Assembly: GCF_013178945.1 (NCBI RefSeq) | Contig: NZ_JABFDM010000001.1 | Coordinates: forward strand, 372,001 to 436,000 | Direction: 5' to 3' | DNA length: 64,000 nt | Source of the DNA: Bradyrhizobium aeschynomenes | Lineage (GTDB): Bacteria > Pseudomonadota > Alphaproteobacteria > Rhizobiales > Xanthobacteraceae | Shown here: piece after piece, positions 19,184-28,278 of the stretch | Layout of the letters: each line of letters begins with the position of its first letter | How positions within the stretch are numbered: the stretch's first letter is position 1 | Notes under the pieces: model-generated | Databases searched by the model: none | What the model was told of the DNA's origin: nothing | What the model saw: the letters and a program-made list of their open reading frames with translations, nothing else | Program-made: the position numbers and the translations under genes

Positions 19184-19952
19184 GCCAGAACGGGGTCCCA
19201 ACGACAGGGGTGGAGGGCGAGGCGAAATCGCGGGCGTCCATCAGCCCGGCCTCGTAGGCGGTGCGGCCGGCCTCACAGCCCAGCCGGAAGGCGCGCGCCA
19301 TCGCGATCGGGTCCGCGGCCTTGGCGATCGCCGTGTTGAGCAGCACGGCGTCGTAGCCGAGCTCCAGCGCCTCTGCGGCATGCGATGGCGCACCGAGGCC
19401 GGCGTCGACGACCAGTGTGATATCCGGCAGGCGGTCGCGCAGCAGCTTCAGCGCATCGCGGTTGATGATGCCTTTGGCGCTGCCGATCGGCGCGGCCCAG
19501 GGCATCACCACCTTGCAGCCGGCATCGACCAGGCGCGTCGCCACCGTGAGGTCCTCGGTGCAATAGGGGAAGACCTCGAAGCCGTCCTTGACCAGGATGG
19601 TGGCCGCCTCGACCAGACCGACCACGTCGGGCTGCAGGGTGTCGTTGTCGCCGATCACCTCAAGCTTGATCCAGCTCGTGCCGAACAACTCGCGTGCGAG
19701 CTTCGCGGTGGTGACCGCCTCGCGCACGCTGCGGCAGCCGGCGGTGTTCGGCAGCACCGTCACGTTCAGCTCGTTGATCAGCTTCCAGAACGCATCTCCG
19801 GTCTTGCCGCCGGCGGCCTCGCGCCGCAGCGACACCGTGACGATCTCGGCGCCGGAGGCGCGGATCGCGTCCTGCATGATCGCGGGCGAGGGATACAGCG
19901 CGGTGCCGATGAGGAGGCGGGAGGTGACGGTCTTGTCGTAGAATTTCAGCAT
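19170..19952 (-). CDS. thiG: Thiazole synthase
   Basis: A 260-residue TIM-barrel enzyme that builds the thiazole ring from deoxyxylulose phosphate, dehydroglycine and sulfur delivered by ThiS. The Schiff-base lysine is in WIKLEVIGD; other landmarks are [46 protein letters not shown] and [29 protein letters not shown]. The ATG at 19952 is preceded by GAGAG. It lies 316 bases downstream of thiS with family A and B repeats between them, and overlaps thiE. Confidence 0.97.
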   Translation of the reverse strand: MLKFYDKTVTSRLLIGTALYPSPAIMQDAIRASGAEIVTVSLRREAAGGKTGDAFWKLINELNVTVLPNTAGCRSVREAVTTAKLARELFGTSWIKLEVIGDNDTLQPDVVGLVEAATILVKDGFEVFPYCTEDLTVATRLVDAGCKVVMPWAAPIGSAKGIINRDALKLLRDRLPDITLVVDAGLGAPSHAAEALELGYDAVLLNTAIAKAADPIAMARAFRLGCEAGRTAYEAGLMDARDFASPSTPVVGTPFWHAVS

Positions 19953-19980
19953 GGGAAAGCTCTCTCCCCGAATGACACTG

Positions 19981-20080
19981 TCATCCCCGCGACAGCGGGG
20001 AGCCAGTATTCCAGAGGCAGTGCGGTTGAGCCGAGCGGCCGCGGCGTACTGGATCGCCCGGTCAAGCCGGGCGATGACAG
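19981..20080. repeat. Palindromic repeat, family A (copy 2)
   Basis: A left palindrome (TCATCCCCGCGACAGCGGGGA) and the right element GGATCGCCCGGTCAAGCCGG bracket about 50 bases. It matches the copies at 9670-9770 and 55173-55273, including the middle GCGGCGTACT. It lies between thiS and thiG. Confidence 0.8.
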
Positions 20081-20110
20081 CTTTGGGTGTGGCGAATACT
20101 GTCTCTCCAC

Positions 20111-20228
20111 GTCGTCCCGGCGAACGCCGGGACCCACACCGCGTGATCTCACATTGAGGCACACGGGGAGATACCGAGTGCCATCACGGCCGACGGTGGC
20201 TATGGGTCCCGGCGTTCGCCGGGACGAC
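20111..20228. repeat. Inverted repeat with perfect 26-base arms, family B
   Basis: Arms at 20111-20136 and 20203-20228 are exact reverse complements, and each arm is itself nearly palindromic (CCCGGCGAACGCCGGG). The 66-base interior has no feature. Together with the adjacent family A copy it fills the thiS-thiG gap. Confidence 0.85.
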
Positions 20229-20268
20229 AGCGGAGGGCGAGGTGAGAGCGCGTGCTCCATCAGCATCG

Positions 20269-20466
20269 TCACCCTCCCTGCCGGGGCGTGATGATCTCGA
20301 TCTCGTCGCCGGCCTTGAGCACGGTCTCGGACCAGCGGCTCTTCGGCACGACGTCGTAGTTCAGCGCGATCGCGAAATGGGTGCCTTCGTAGTCGAGCTC
20401 GGACAGCAGCGCGGCCACGGATGTGGCGCTGATGTCGCGGGCTTCGCCATTGACGGTCACGCGCAT
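20269..20466 (-). CDS. thiS: Sulfur carrier protein ThiS
   Basis: A 65-residue ubiquitin-like protein (MRVTVNGEARDISATSVAALLSELDYEGTHFAIALN start region) ending in the required Gly-Gly (ITPRQGG) that is thiocarboxylated to deliver sulfur to ThiG. The ATG overlaps the end of thiO by ten bases, so the pair is translationally coupled. No ThiF-type activating enzyme is in the window. Confidence 0.96.
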   Translation of the reverse strand: MRVTVNGEARDISATSVAALLSELDYEGTHFAIALNYDVVPKSRWSETVLKAGDEIEIITPRQGG

Positions 20467-21470
20467 CGCATCACCTCATTGTCGATCTGGCCGTGCGCGA
20501 CGTAGTTCAAGGTCGCCTGCGCCAGCGCCGGCGCGATCAGGAAGCCGTGGCGGTAGAGGCCGTTGACGCGGATCTCGCGCTCGCCCCTGATCGTGATGCG
20601 CGGCAGGTTGTCGGGATAGGCCGGGCGCAGCCCCGAGCCGAATTCGAGGATGCGCGCCTCGCCGAATGCGGGATGCACGGAGTACGCGGCGCCCAGCAGC
20701 TCCAGCGCCGAGCGCAAGGAGACGCCGGTGTCCTCGGCCTCGAGCGAGGTCGCGCCGAGCATGAACAGATTATCCTCGCGCGGGATCAGATACAGCGGAA
20801 AGCGCGGATGCATCAGCCGCACGGGGCGTGCGAGGCTCACCTCGGACGTTTCGATCAGGATCATCTCGCCCTTGACGCCGCGCAGCTCCGGCTCGGCATC
20901 GCGTGCCTCGAGGCCGCGGCAGTCGATGACCAGGCCGTCGAGATCGCTGGCCTTGACGTCGCTGTTGAACAGCACTCGGCCGCCGGCCTCCATGATGCGC
21001 TGGTGCAGCTTCGGCAACACGCGGCGCGGCTCGACATGGCCCTCGGCCGGATAGAACAGGCCTTCGCGGAAGCGCCCCTCCAGCGACGGCTCCAGCTCCG
21101 CGAGAGCGGCCGCATCGAGGCGCTGATAGCCCGAGGTACGGCGGGCGAAGCGGTCGTAATCGGCGCGGTCGCGGGCATGCGCGATCACCAGCGAGCCGTT
21201 GAACGGGGTCTCCGGCAGCTCGCGCCGCCAGATGTCCAGCGAGGCCAGGCCGAGGCGGCTGATGACGGGCTCGGAGATCTCGCTCTCGCAATAGGGCGCG
21301 AGCATGCCGCCGGCCCAATGGCTGGTGGAGAGCATCAGATCGGCGTCGCTGCGCTCGTGCAGCGTGACGTCGCGGCCGGCGCGCGCCAGCAGCAAGGCTT
21401 GCCAGGCACCCGCGATGCCTGCACCGATGATGGATACGGGGAGATCCCCGCGCGTGGTGGTCTGCTGCAT
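20457..21470 (-). CDS. thiO: Glycine oxidase
   Basis: A 337-residue FAD-dependent amine oxidase that makes dehydroglycine for thiazole synthesis in aerobes. The N terminus has the dinucleotide-binding fold SIIGAGIAGAWQALLLARAGRDVTLHERSD; later YPAEGHVEPRRVLPKL, VIDCRGLEARD and the C-terminal RITIRGEREIRVNGLYRHGFLIAPALAQ are typical of the DAO family. It is the first gene of the thi operon. Its ATG lies only a few bases after the TPP riboswitch, whose last strand (GAAGGGA) doubles as the ribosome site. Confidence 0.95.
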   Translation of the reverse strand: MQQTTTRGDLPVSIIGAGIAGAWQALLLARAGRDVTLHERSDADLMLSTSHWAGGMLAPYCESEISEPVISRLGLASLDIWRRELPETPFNGSLVIAHARDRADYDRFARRTSGYQRLDAAALAELEPSLEGRFREGLFYPAEGHVEPRRVLPKLHQRIMEAGGRVLFNSDVKASDLDGLVIDCRGLEARDAEPELRGVKGEMILIETSEVSLARPVRLMHPRFPLYLIPREDNLFMLGATSLEAEDTGVSLRSALELLGAAYSVHPAFGEARILEFGSGLRPAYPDNLPRITIRGEREIRVNGLYRHGFLIAPALAQATLNYVAHGQIDNEVMRCA

Positions 21471-21471
21471 C

Positions 21472-21568
21472 CCTGTCCCTTCGCCGGCATGACCCGGATC
21501 AGGTTCAAAGGGTCACCGCATCACGTGCGGTATCTCAGCTCCCCCTCGGAGCTCCCCTCGGAACGCGC
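21472..21568 (-). promoter_or_regulatory. TPP riboswitch (THI element) controlling the thi operon
   Basis: On the minus strand the conserved elements appear in order: GGGGAGCTC, GGGGGAGCTGAGA, a GCACGTGATGCGG variable arm, ACCCTTTGAACCTGATCCGG and GTCATGCCGGCGAAGGGA. These are the pyrimidine- and pyrophosphate-sensing helices of the TPP aptamer. The 3' strand of P1 contains the AGGGA ribosome site of thiO, and the start codon follows within about ten bases. Control by occluding translation initiation is therefore more likely than a separate terminator, for which there is no space. Confidence 0.95.
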
Positions 21569-21646
21569 TTAAAATAGACCGATACGGCCCCGTGTCAACG
21601 GAGTGTCACGGAAAGACGGTCGGGACCGGGTAGGAACCAAATGCGA

Positions 21647-22438
21647 TCAGTGCGCCCGGGCGTGGCGGCCGGTTGCAATCTTCGGCGTGATGTCGAGCGG
21701 GGCGCTGACGCGCTCGGAGCGGCCGGCGGGCCGGGCGTCGGCGACGCGCTGCCGCTTGGCCTCCTCATAATAGCCCTTGGCGAAATAGGCCACGGCACGA
21801 TCGTGGTCGCCGCGGGCGGCGCGATAGGCGCCGGCGAGGTAGCGCACGCCATAGGTGAGGTTGGTGTTCGGATCGTGCAGGCCCTGCGCGTCGCCGGTGT
21901 AGCCGAGGCCGCGCGCGGTGCCGAGCTTGATCTGCATCAGGCCGATGCAGCCGCAGCGTCCGACCAGGTTCGGCTGGTACTTGCTCTCGCGCACGATCAC
22001 GCGATGAATCAGGGCCTCGGGAACGTTGTTGGCGGCCGCGTGCACGGCGACCAGCGCATCGATATGCGGATGGCCGGTGTTCATGGGCTTGGGCTTGGCG
22101 TCTGCCGCCTTGCGCTCGGTGTCGCGCGGCTCGGCCGCGGGCGCTTCAGCCGGAACGGCATCGGCCTCTGCCGGCGCTGCGGCAATGGCATCCATGGGGC
22201 GGGAGCTGTCGGCTCCGCTCACGGCCTCGATCGCCTCGACCTCTCGGGCGGCCTTGGTCACGGCGCTGCGCGCCGCCAGCTGCTTGATTCCCTCGGAGCG
22301 GACATGCGCCAGCTTGATCTTGCCGGACCTCGCCTTGGCGTCCGACGCCGCGCTCGCATCCTCGGCCGCCATGACGGACGGCAGGTGACCAGCCATCGTG
22401 AAGCCCGCGATGCAGGCCGTCAGCACGAGTCGTTTCAT
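21647..22438 (-). CDS. Lytic transglycosylase domain protein
   Basis: A 263-residue exported protein with a signal peptide (MKRLVLTACIAGFTMAGHLPSVMAAED), a roughly 100-residue low-complexity Ala/Glu/Pro linker, and a C-terminal SLT (family 1) domain. The catalytic glutamate is in HRVIVRESKYQPNLVG; GCIGLMQIKLGTARGLGY, NTNLTYGVRYLAGAYRAARGDHDRAVAYFAKGYY complete the fold. It should cleave glycan strands of peptidoglycan. It is a single gene downstream of nothing obvious and diverges from the zinc-ribbon gene. Confidence 0.92.
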   Translation of the reverse strand: MKRLVLTACIAGFTMAGHLPSVMAAEDASAASDAKARSGKIKLAHVRSEGIKQLAARSAVTKAAREVEAIEAVSGADSSRPMDAIAAAPAEADAVPAEAPAAEPRDTERKAADAKPKPMNTGHPHIDALVAVHAAANNVPEALIHRVIVRESKYQPNLVGRCGCIGLMQIKLGTARGLGYTGDAQGLHDPNTNLTYGVRYLAGAYRAARGDHDRAVAYFAKGYYEEAKRQRVADARPAGRSERVSAPLDITPKIATGRHARAH

Positions 22439-22886
22439 GTGTCAGGATCCCCCGGGAACCATGCGCATGCCAAGCAGCCCCCCGGCACGCATTTACACTT
22501 TACGCACCGTAATTGGTGCGAACGCCGGGCGATAATGTGGCAAAATTGGGGCGAAGGGTCCGTGCAGTCCGGTGGAAATGCCGGCTTGCCTGTGCCCGCT
22601 GCCGCCCTCCGCGGCGACATTGCGGGACCCTAGCGGGCCTTGTCGACGAACGGAGCCGAAGCTCTCAGTCCGATGGAGATTCGTTGAGGATGAAGGCTTG
22701 GGCCGCGATCTGAATTTGGGTCGGTTCGCCGCTCGTCGCCGGCGGAATGTCCATCCCATCTCCGTGAGGTCGGATGTCGCGCGGCATCCGGGCGCGTGCA
22801 AATCGGTCGCCCCGCAGCTATGATAACGCTGTTAGTTCGACAGCATGCCTGACTCATTCACGACATGAACAGAGAGGGAGCGCGTC
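22439..22886. other. Intergenic region, no gene seen
   Basis: 448 bases separate the divergent lytic transglycosylase and zinc-ribbon genes. Reading frames here are shadow-like with no ribosome sites. A small palindrome (GCACCGTAATTGGTGC) lies at 22502-22517. I see nothing else. Confidence 0.4.
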
Positions 22887-23135
22887 ATGGCCTTGAAGGC
22901 AACCGACATTCATCCGCGCGACGTCGTTGCGATGCAATCCACCGTCCGCGTCGTGGACCTGCCGCGCAACAATCCCTGTGCCCAATGCGGCGAGCCGATC
23001 GCGCTGCCGTCCTGGGTCGAGAAGGATGGCCGTCGCACCGCCTATCTCTGGCACTGCCGCCTCTGCGACTACCGTTACGAGACGATCGCGTTTTACGCGG
23101 AGGCCGTCGATGAGGACGGCGCACTGGCGGCGTAG
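22887..23135 (+). CDS. Small zinc-ribbon protein
   Basis: An 82-residue soluble protein with two CxxC knuckles (NPCAQCGEPI and WHCRLCDYRYE) separated by 22 residues, which should bind one zinc ion. GGGAG lies six bases before the ATG. The rest is not family-specific. It could be a nucleic-acid or protein-binding adaptor; function is unknown. Confidence 0.8.
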   Translation: MALKATDIHPRDVVAMQSTVRVVDLPRNNPCAQCGEPIALPSWVEKDGRRTAYLWHCRLCDYRYETIAFYAEAVDEDGALAA

Positions 23136-23220
23136 CCGGGGGACGTGAGGACGTCCGCAGCGATCCCGATGGATCGGATTCTATCGATCGACCCGACCTG
23201 TCCACCACCCCGACCTGTTC

Positions 23221-23283
23221 ACCACGATGACGGTCTGCTCTCTCTTCCCGCGAGAACGGGAGGGAGCAGACCGTCGTCGTGGT
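23221..23283. repeat. Strong hairpin with 20-base arms
   Basis: ACCACGATGACGGTCTGCTC (23221-23240) pairs with 23264-23283 with a single mismatch, and the inner CTTCCCG/CGGGAGG pairs further. The hairpin sits in the 300-base gap between the zinc-ribbon gene and the PRC-barrel gene. It could end transcription of the former or be a singleton repeat. The rest of this gap (23136-23435) shows no gene. Confidence 0.7.
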
Positions 23284-23435
23284 AACGGGTTCGCATTGAT
23301 CTCAATGTTACAAATGCGCACTGCCGTGTCGCACTGGGGCCGCTTGTCGCGCCGCGCGACGAAATCGTAGTTCCGTGGGAACGCCGACTGCCGGCTGCAG
23401 TTCTCTCGTCACCATTCACGAAGAGGAGACACCAC

Positions 23436-23978
23436 ATGGTGATGAAGACTGTTGCGGCCGGCCTTGCCGGTTCCCTGTTGCTCGCGACCGCCGCCTTTGC
23501 TGCGGAGAGCACCACCACGACCACCAGCACCACGACTTCGGCCAGCACGACTGCAGCGTCCTATCAGGGTGACTGGCGCAGCTCGAAGCTGGTCGGCGTC
23601 AAGGTGTACAACAACAACAACGAGAACGTCGGCTCGATCGATGATCTGCTCGTCGACAAGAGCGGCGCGGTCAAGGGTGTCGTGATCGGCGTCGGCGGCT
23701 TCCTCGGCATGGGCGAGCACCTCGTCGCCGTTTCGTTCGACCAGATCAAGTTCTCGGACCAGCCGGTTCAGTCGACCACTGCCGCCAACGCTCCGGCGTC
23801 CGGCACGACCTCGGCGACAACCCCGCCGGCCTCCACCACGACGACCGGCGCCGCCACCGGCACCTCGTCCTCTTCCTCGATGAGCTCGTCGAAGAGCCGC
23901 TGGTACCCCGACCACGCGATGATCAACTCGACCAAGGATCAGCTGAAGGCGATGCCCGAGTTCAAGTACTCGGAGTAA
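23436..23978 (+). CDS. Exported PRC-barrel domain protein
   Basis: A 180-residue protein with a signal peptide (MVMKTVAAGLAGSLLLATAAFA), a Thr/Ser-rich spacer, and a PRC-barrel (SSKLVGVKVYNNNNENVGSIDDLLVDKSGAVKGVVIGVGGFLGMGEHLVAVSFDQI) at residues 45-105. A second Thr/Ala/Ser-rich segment and a short conserved-looking C terminus (PDHAMINSTKDQLKAMPEFKY) follow. AGGAG precedes the ATG. Such exported PRC-barrel proteins are abundant in rhizobia and of unclear function, perhaps envelope stress or structural. Confidence 0.9.
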   Translation: MVMKTVAAGLAGSLLLATAAFAAESTTTTTSTTTSASTTAASYQGDWRSSKLVGVKVYNNNNENVGSIDDLLVDKSGAVKGVVIGVGGFLGMGEHLVAVSFDQIKFSDQPVQSTTAANAPASGTTSATTPPASTTTTGAATGTSSSSSMSSSKSRWYPDHAMINSTKDQLKAMPEFKYSE

Positions 23979-24015
23979 CCCGCGTCATCGACGTAGAGCC
24001 GACCTTTCACGCGGC

Positions 24016-24037
24016 GCGCCCGGATCGTTCCGGGCGC
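24016..24037 (+). terminator. Probable terminator after the PRC-barrel gene
   Basis: GCGCCCGG-ATCGTT-CCGGGCGC forms an eight-pair perfect stem 38 bases past the stop codon, followed by a short T-containing stretch (GTTCGTG). The convergent histidine kinase gene ends at 24047, so it may act in both directions. Confidence 0.6.
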
Positions 24038-24046
24038 GTTCGTGCG

Positions 24047-25411
24047 TCACGCCGCAGGACGCAGCGTGGTCTGGCTGAGCGGCAGCTCGATGCGCGCGAT
24101 CAGCCCGCACGGCTTGCGGTCGTGCAGCGACAGCTCTCCGCCATGGGCCAGAGCGATCGCCTTCGCGATCGACAGCCCGAGCCCGAAGCCGGTGGCCTCG
24201 TCCATGTTGCGGGCGTCGTCGCCGCGCACGAACGGCTCCAGCATGTCGGACTTGCGGGCATCGGCGATGCCCGGTCCATCATCCTCGACATCGATCCTCA
24301 GGCGCTTGCCGGACACCGTCAGCCGGACGATGACTTCCTTGCCGTATTTGGCGGCGTTTTCGACCAGGTTGGTGACCGAGCGCATCACGTCGTCCGGCCG
24401 CACGGTCGCCATCGCACGCGTTGGCCCGACATAGCTGACGTTGTGGCCGACATCGGCGAACTGGTCGGTGACGAGCTGCAGGATGCTGGCGATATCGACC
24501 AGGGTCATCGGCTCGAGCTTGCGGCCGTTGCGCAGGAATGACAGCACCGAGCCCAGCATCGTATGCATCTGATCGAGATCCGCCAGCATGCGGCTGCGCT
24601 GCAACTCGTCCTCGACGAACTCGCAGCGTAGCCGCATGCGGGTCAGCGGCGTGCGCAGGTCGTGACTGATGGCCGCGAGCATCTTGGTGCGGTCGTTGAT
24701 CAGCGCGGTGATGCGCTGGCGCATCCGGTTCAGCGCCCGCGCCAGAGCGCGGATCTCCTCCGGTCCGCGCTCAGGCAAGGCCGGCGCGTCGCCGTCGAGG
24801 CTGAAGGTTTCCGCGGCCTTGGCAAAGCCGGAGAGTGGCGCGGTCAGCGCGCGCGCCGCCCACAGGCCCAGCAGCGTGGTGCTGATCAGAGCGAACATGA
24901 TCGTCGTCAGCCACGGCGCTCCCCAGAACGGCGGACGGCGCGGGGGGGCCGTCATCTTGGCCGAAACCATGGAACTGTCGGGCAGGGCGAAGATGATGCG
25001 ATTGTCGCCGGATCGCTGTGGCATGAAGACGCGATAGCCCGGCCCGAGACCGCGAAAGCCGCCGACATTCGCCCGAGCGTCGAGATTGCTGCGGGGTGGC
25101 GGAGCCTGCTCCTCGGTACGCGGTCCGGCGTCCGGCGAGGGCCCGGAATGCGGCCTGATGTCGAATTCGGGATAGGCGCGGGAGATGTCCTCCATCAGTC
25201 GCGGTCGCTCGGCCGCCGGCGCGCGGCCGATGACGTGGACGACGGCCGCGAGCTGGAACGGTCCCGCTTCGACCCCGCCCTCGGGCTGGTCGGCACGATG
25301 GATCAGGAACGCGGCGGTGATGATGGCGTGCAGCGCCACGATCGAGATGGCCACCAGTGCGGTGATCTGGCCGCGGATTCCCTTCAGGCTGAAAAAGCCG
25401 AACGACATCAT
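24047..25411 (-). CDS. Sensor histidine kinase
   Basis: A 454-residue membrane sensor. An N-terminal helix (about residues 16-38) and a second at about 165-187 flank a periplasmic domain of about 125 residues. Then come a HAMP-like linker, the H-box AISHDLRTPLTRMRLR with phospho-acceptor H250, and an ATPase domain with NLVENAAKYG (N-box), DDGPGI (G1) and GFGLGLSIAKAIA (G2). It lies 25 bases downstream of its cognate OmpR-type regulator on the same strand. The signal is unknown. Confidence 0.94.
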   Translation of the reverse strand: MMSFGFFSLKGIRGQITALVAISIVALHAIITAAFLIHRADQPEGGVEAGPFQLAAVVHVIGRAPAAERPRLMEDISRAYPEFDIRPHSGPSPDAGPRTEEQAPPPRSNLDARANVGGFRGLGPGYRVFMPQRSGDNRIIFALPDSSMVSAKMTAPPRRPPFWGAPWLTTIMFALISTTLLGLWAARALTAPLSGFAKAAETFSLDGDAPALPERGPEEIRALARALNRMRQRITALINDRTKMLAAISHDLRTPLTRMRLRCEFVEDELQRSRMLADLDQMHTMLGSVLSFLRNGRKLEPMTLVDIASILQLVTDQFADVGHNVSYVGPTRAMATVRPDDVMRSVTNLVENAAKYGKEVIVRLTVSGKRLRIDVEDDGPGIADARKSDMLEPFVRGDDARNMDEATGFGLGLSIAKAIALAHGGELSLHDRKPCGLIARIELPLSQTTLRPAA

Positions 25412-25436
25412 GACACCGCTATCCGCGCCCGGCCGA

Positions 25437-26177
25437 TCAATGGCTCTGCGGCGCAGTCACCACTTCGACGACGGGCGTGAACATGTAGCCGCCGGAACGC
25501 ACGGTCTTGATCATCGTCGCCTCCTGCGGATCCGGCTCGATCTTGCGACGGATGCGGCTGACCAGGACGTCGATCGAGCGCTCGAACGAGCCGGCGCTGC
25601 GGCCCTGCGTCAGGTCGAGCAGGCTGTCGCGCGACAGCACCCGGCCCGGCCGTTCGCAGAAGGTGCGGAGCAGATCGAACTCGGCGCTGGTCATGGCGAC
25701 GCGGGCGCCCTCGGGATTGCGCAGCTCGCGCAGGCGGAAGTCGATCTTCCAGCCGAGGAAGCTCAGCGCGGTCGCGCCTTCGGTGGCGCTCGCGGTCATC
25801 GCCGCCGCCTGCCGGCGCAGCACCGCATTGATGCGGGCGAGCAGCTCGCGCGGATTGAACGGCTTCGGCAGATAGTCGTCGGCGCCCATTTCGAGGCCGA
25901 GGATGCGGTCGACGTCCTCGCCGCGCGCGGTCAGCATGATGATCGGCACCTGCGATTCCGCGCGCAGCTTGCGGCACAAGGTCAAGCCGTCCTCGCCGGG
26001 CAGCATCACATCGAGGATCAAAAGGTCGATGCGATGATCACCCATGATCCGGGTCATCTCGCGGCCGTCGGTCGCGGTCGTCACGTTGCAGGAATTGTTG
26101 CGCAGATATTTCGCGATCAGCGTTCGCGTCTCGCGGTCGTCCTCGACGACAAGGATGTGTGGTTGTGTCTGGGCCAT
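25437..26177 (-). CDS. OmpR-family response regulator
   Basis: A 246-residue two-domain regulator. The receiver domain has VVEDDRETRTLIA (acidic pair), the phospho-acceptor aspartate in LLILDVMLPGEDG, TARGEDVDRI and the conserved lysine in YLPKPFNPREL. The winged-helix output domain ends RSIDVLVSRIRRKIEPDP...VRSGGYMFTP. The ATG at 26177 is chosen because MAQTQPHILVVEDD begins the domain. It is the first gene of the two-component operon. Confidence 0.95.
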   Translation of the reverse strand: MAQTQPHILVVEDDRETRTLIAKYLRNNSCNVTTATDGREMTRIMGDHRIDLLILDVMLPGEDGLTLCRKLRAESQVPIIMLTARGEDVDRILGLEMGADDYLPKPFNPRELLARINAVLRRQAAAMTASATEGATALSFLGWKIDFRLRELRNPEGARVAMTSAEFDLLRTFCERPGRVLSRDSLLDLTQGRSAGSFERSIDVLVSRIRRKIEPDPQEATMIKTVRSGGYMFTPVVEVVTAPQSH

Positions 26178-26397
26178 ACCGACAAGTGACCTAGAATCGC
26201 GGCGTTTTGCGAATTTTTTTGTTACGGAATGTTTCCTGGCGACAACGTCCGGCAAGGACTGGAAGCCGTCCAGACAGGTGTTACGGCTTCCGCGTGGGCG
26301 CGTCGAGCTTGGTGCTGCCGGAGCGGTGCTAAGGTAGTTCGGCTGCACCAGACTACCAAGCAATGCTGCAGTTTGCGCATGGATCGGATCAGCAACC

Positions 26398-28035
26398 TCA
26401 AAGTCCCGGCAGTGAATTGACGCGAACCGACAGCGTGCCTTCCGCCGTCGCGATCACGCGCAGCGTGCTGGCGTCGAAGGCGATGTCGGTCAGGGCCAGA
26501 TTGTTGACGTCGGTATCGACGCGGATGCCGTTCTCGTTCTTTTGCAGCTCGGCGATCGCGTTTGCGATCTTCTCCCGGACATTGTCGGCGAACGGCTTGA
26601 GATCGACCACCGATCGTTCCAGCAGGGCGCGTTGCAGATGCGGAACTGCGGCACGCGCGGCGGCGCCGAGCAGGCCGAAGGCGGCATCCGATTCGACGGC
26701 GAGCTGCAGGTCGGAGAGGCGCAGGATCTGCTGCGCCTGATCCACCATCGGGCGGCCCCAGATGTGCACGGTCGCGTCGGCGCCGAAGCCGAAGAAGCTT
26801 TCCTTCTCCTTGCCCTTGACCTGCAGCGAGATCAGCAGCCGGTTCCCCGAGGGGACGACGGTTGCATGCTTGACCGTCACTGCGACCGGGCCGGAGCCAT
26901 CCTCGGGGAAGGTGCGTCCGGCGAGCTGCGAATCGACGAGCTTGTTGAGCTCAGTGAAGGGCACGTCGATCGGAACTGCGACGTTGATGCCGCCGGCCGT
27001 CGGCGGAATGATCGTGATCTTCTCGGGGAACGGGCACACCGGCTTGGTCTCCGCCGCGGTCACCCTGGTTTCCGCCTCGATCCCCATCGTGATGCTGGCG
27101 GCATTGGCATCGATCACGGGCTGCGCGGCGAGCGCCCGCGTCGGCTTGACCTCCAGCCAGACGGCCGGCAATCCCGGAGCGGTGCCCTGAAGCGGCACCG
27201 AGCGGCAGGCGCGAGCCCATTGCGCCTGGGCGGTGCGCCTGATCGTCGGATCCTTGCGGATCCGCTCGCTGAGCACGTTGAGCTGGTCATTGACGGTCTT
27301 GTCGATCACCGGCTTCATCTGAGCGGGCACGTTGACCCGGGCGCCGGCGACCGTGAGTGCGGTGTCGCCGAGATTGACCTGGGCCGAGAAGTTCGGCTCG
27401 ACGTACCAGGATGCGGCCAGGCGCGGCCGCATCGCGATCAGGACATTGCCCTTGATGTCGGCGGTGGCATTCAGGTTCTTGATGTTGATGCCGCCGATCT
27501 GCTTGGCCGCATCCGAGCCGAGCAGGCCGCCGATGGCGTCGCCGAGCGCGCCGGTCGCCTTCGCCGACAACGCGCCGGTGACGTTGAGCCGCCCCGACAG
27601 CGGCGTGGCCAGCGACAGCGTGTCCTGGCTGCCGGTCGCGGCGATGGCGCCGCGCGTGACGGTCCAGCCGATGTCGGCGTTCTGCAGCACTTGGGCCACG
27701 GGATTGTCGGCCTTGCCGGAGAAGTTGCGCGGCGTGGCCTTTTCGGCGGCGTCACGAATCGCGGCGAGCGAGATCGAGACCGGCGCCATGATGATCGAGT
27801 TGCGCGTCGCCGGCGGCAGTGGCGGCAACGCGGCGAGCTGTGGGGCCGGCGTGCTCCCCGAGAACAGAAACACTTCCGCGACGATGATGCCGATCAGCAC
27901 GATGGCGGCGAGGCCCGCGGCGCCGATCAGGATCAACCGCAGCCGCGGCGGCGAGCGCCGCTGCCGCCGCTGCGTTTTCGGAGCGAGCGGATGAGGCCTG
28001 CTCTGCCAATCCGGTCGCGGCGTCGGAAGGTTCAT
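26398..28035 (-). CDS. DUF4403 family membrane-anchored protein
   Basis: A 545-residue protein with a short basic cytoplasmic start, one membrane helix (LRLILIGAAGLAAIVLIGIIVAEVFLF, about residues 34-60) and a large periplasmic part. Repeated SMP/BPI-like beta modules (for example ISLAAIRDAAEKATPRNFSG and VPIDVPFTELNKLVDSQLAGR) characterise DUF4403. Such proteins may bind lipids in the envelope, which is family inference. The ATG at 28035 is preferred to one nine codons upstream. It is a single gene, reading toward the response regulator. Confidence 0.85.
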   Translation of the reverse strand: MNLPTPRPDWQSRPHPLAPKTQRRQRRSPPRLRLILIGAAGLAAIVLIGIIVAEVFLFSGSTPAPQLAALPPLPPATRNSIIMAPVSISLAAIRDAAEKATPRNFSGKADNPVAQVLQNADIGWTVTRGAIAATGSQDTLSLATPLSGRLNVTGALSAKATGALGDAIGGLLGSDAAKQIGGINIKNLNATADIKGNVLIAMRPRLAASWYVEPNFSAQVNLGDTALTVAGARVNVPAQMKPVIDKTVNDQLNVLSERIRKDPTIRRTAQAQWARACRSVPLQGTAPGLPAVWLEVKPTRALAAQPVIDANAASITMGIEAETRVTAAETKPVCPFPEKITIIPPTAGGINVAVPIDVPFTELNKLVDSQLAGRTFPEDGSGPVAVTVKHATVVPSGNRLLISLQVKGKEKESFFGFGADATVHIWGRPMVDQAQQILRLSDLQLAVESDAAFGLLGAAARAAVPHLQRALLERSVVDLKPFADNVREKIANAIAELQKNENGIRVDTDVNNLALTDIAFDASTLRVIATAEGTLSVRVNSLPGL

Positions 28036-28278
28036 GTCGGATCCACGGACTCCAGCTGCCACGACGCCGGCTGATGCCGGTAGCGGGCGAGATCGCGGTT
28101 AATGCGAGATTGCCGAGCTTACAGGGCCGGACGGAGGCGCGCCAGAGTGGCCAATGCAGCAGGCAGCCATCAATCGGCCGTGATGGTGAATGGAGCAGGG
28201 CGCGCAAAGAAGTGACCGCCGGGGCTCAGCGCCGCGGCGGTCCAGTCAGGGAGGATCGGGAAATGGGAAGGTGAGGGC

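Noticed and set aside
23298..23311. A possible FNR box (TTGATCTCAATGTT)
   Set aside because: Only the left half matches; the right half lacks ATCAA.
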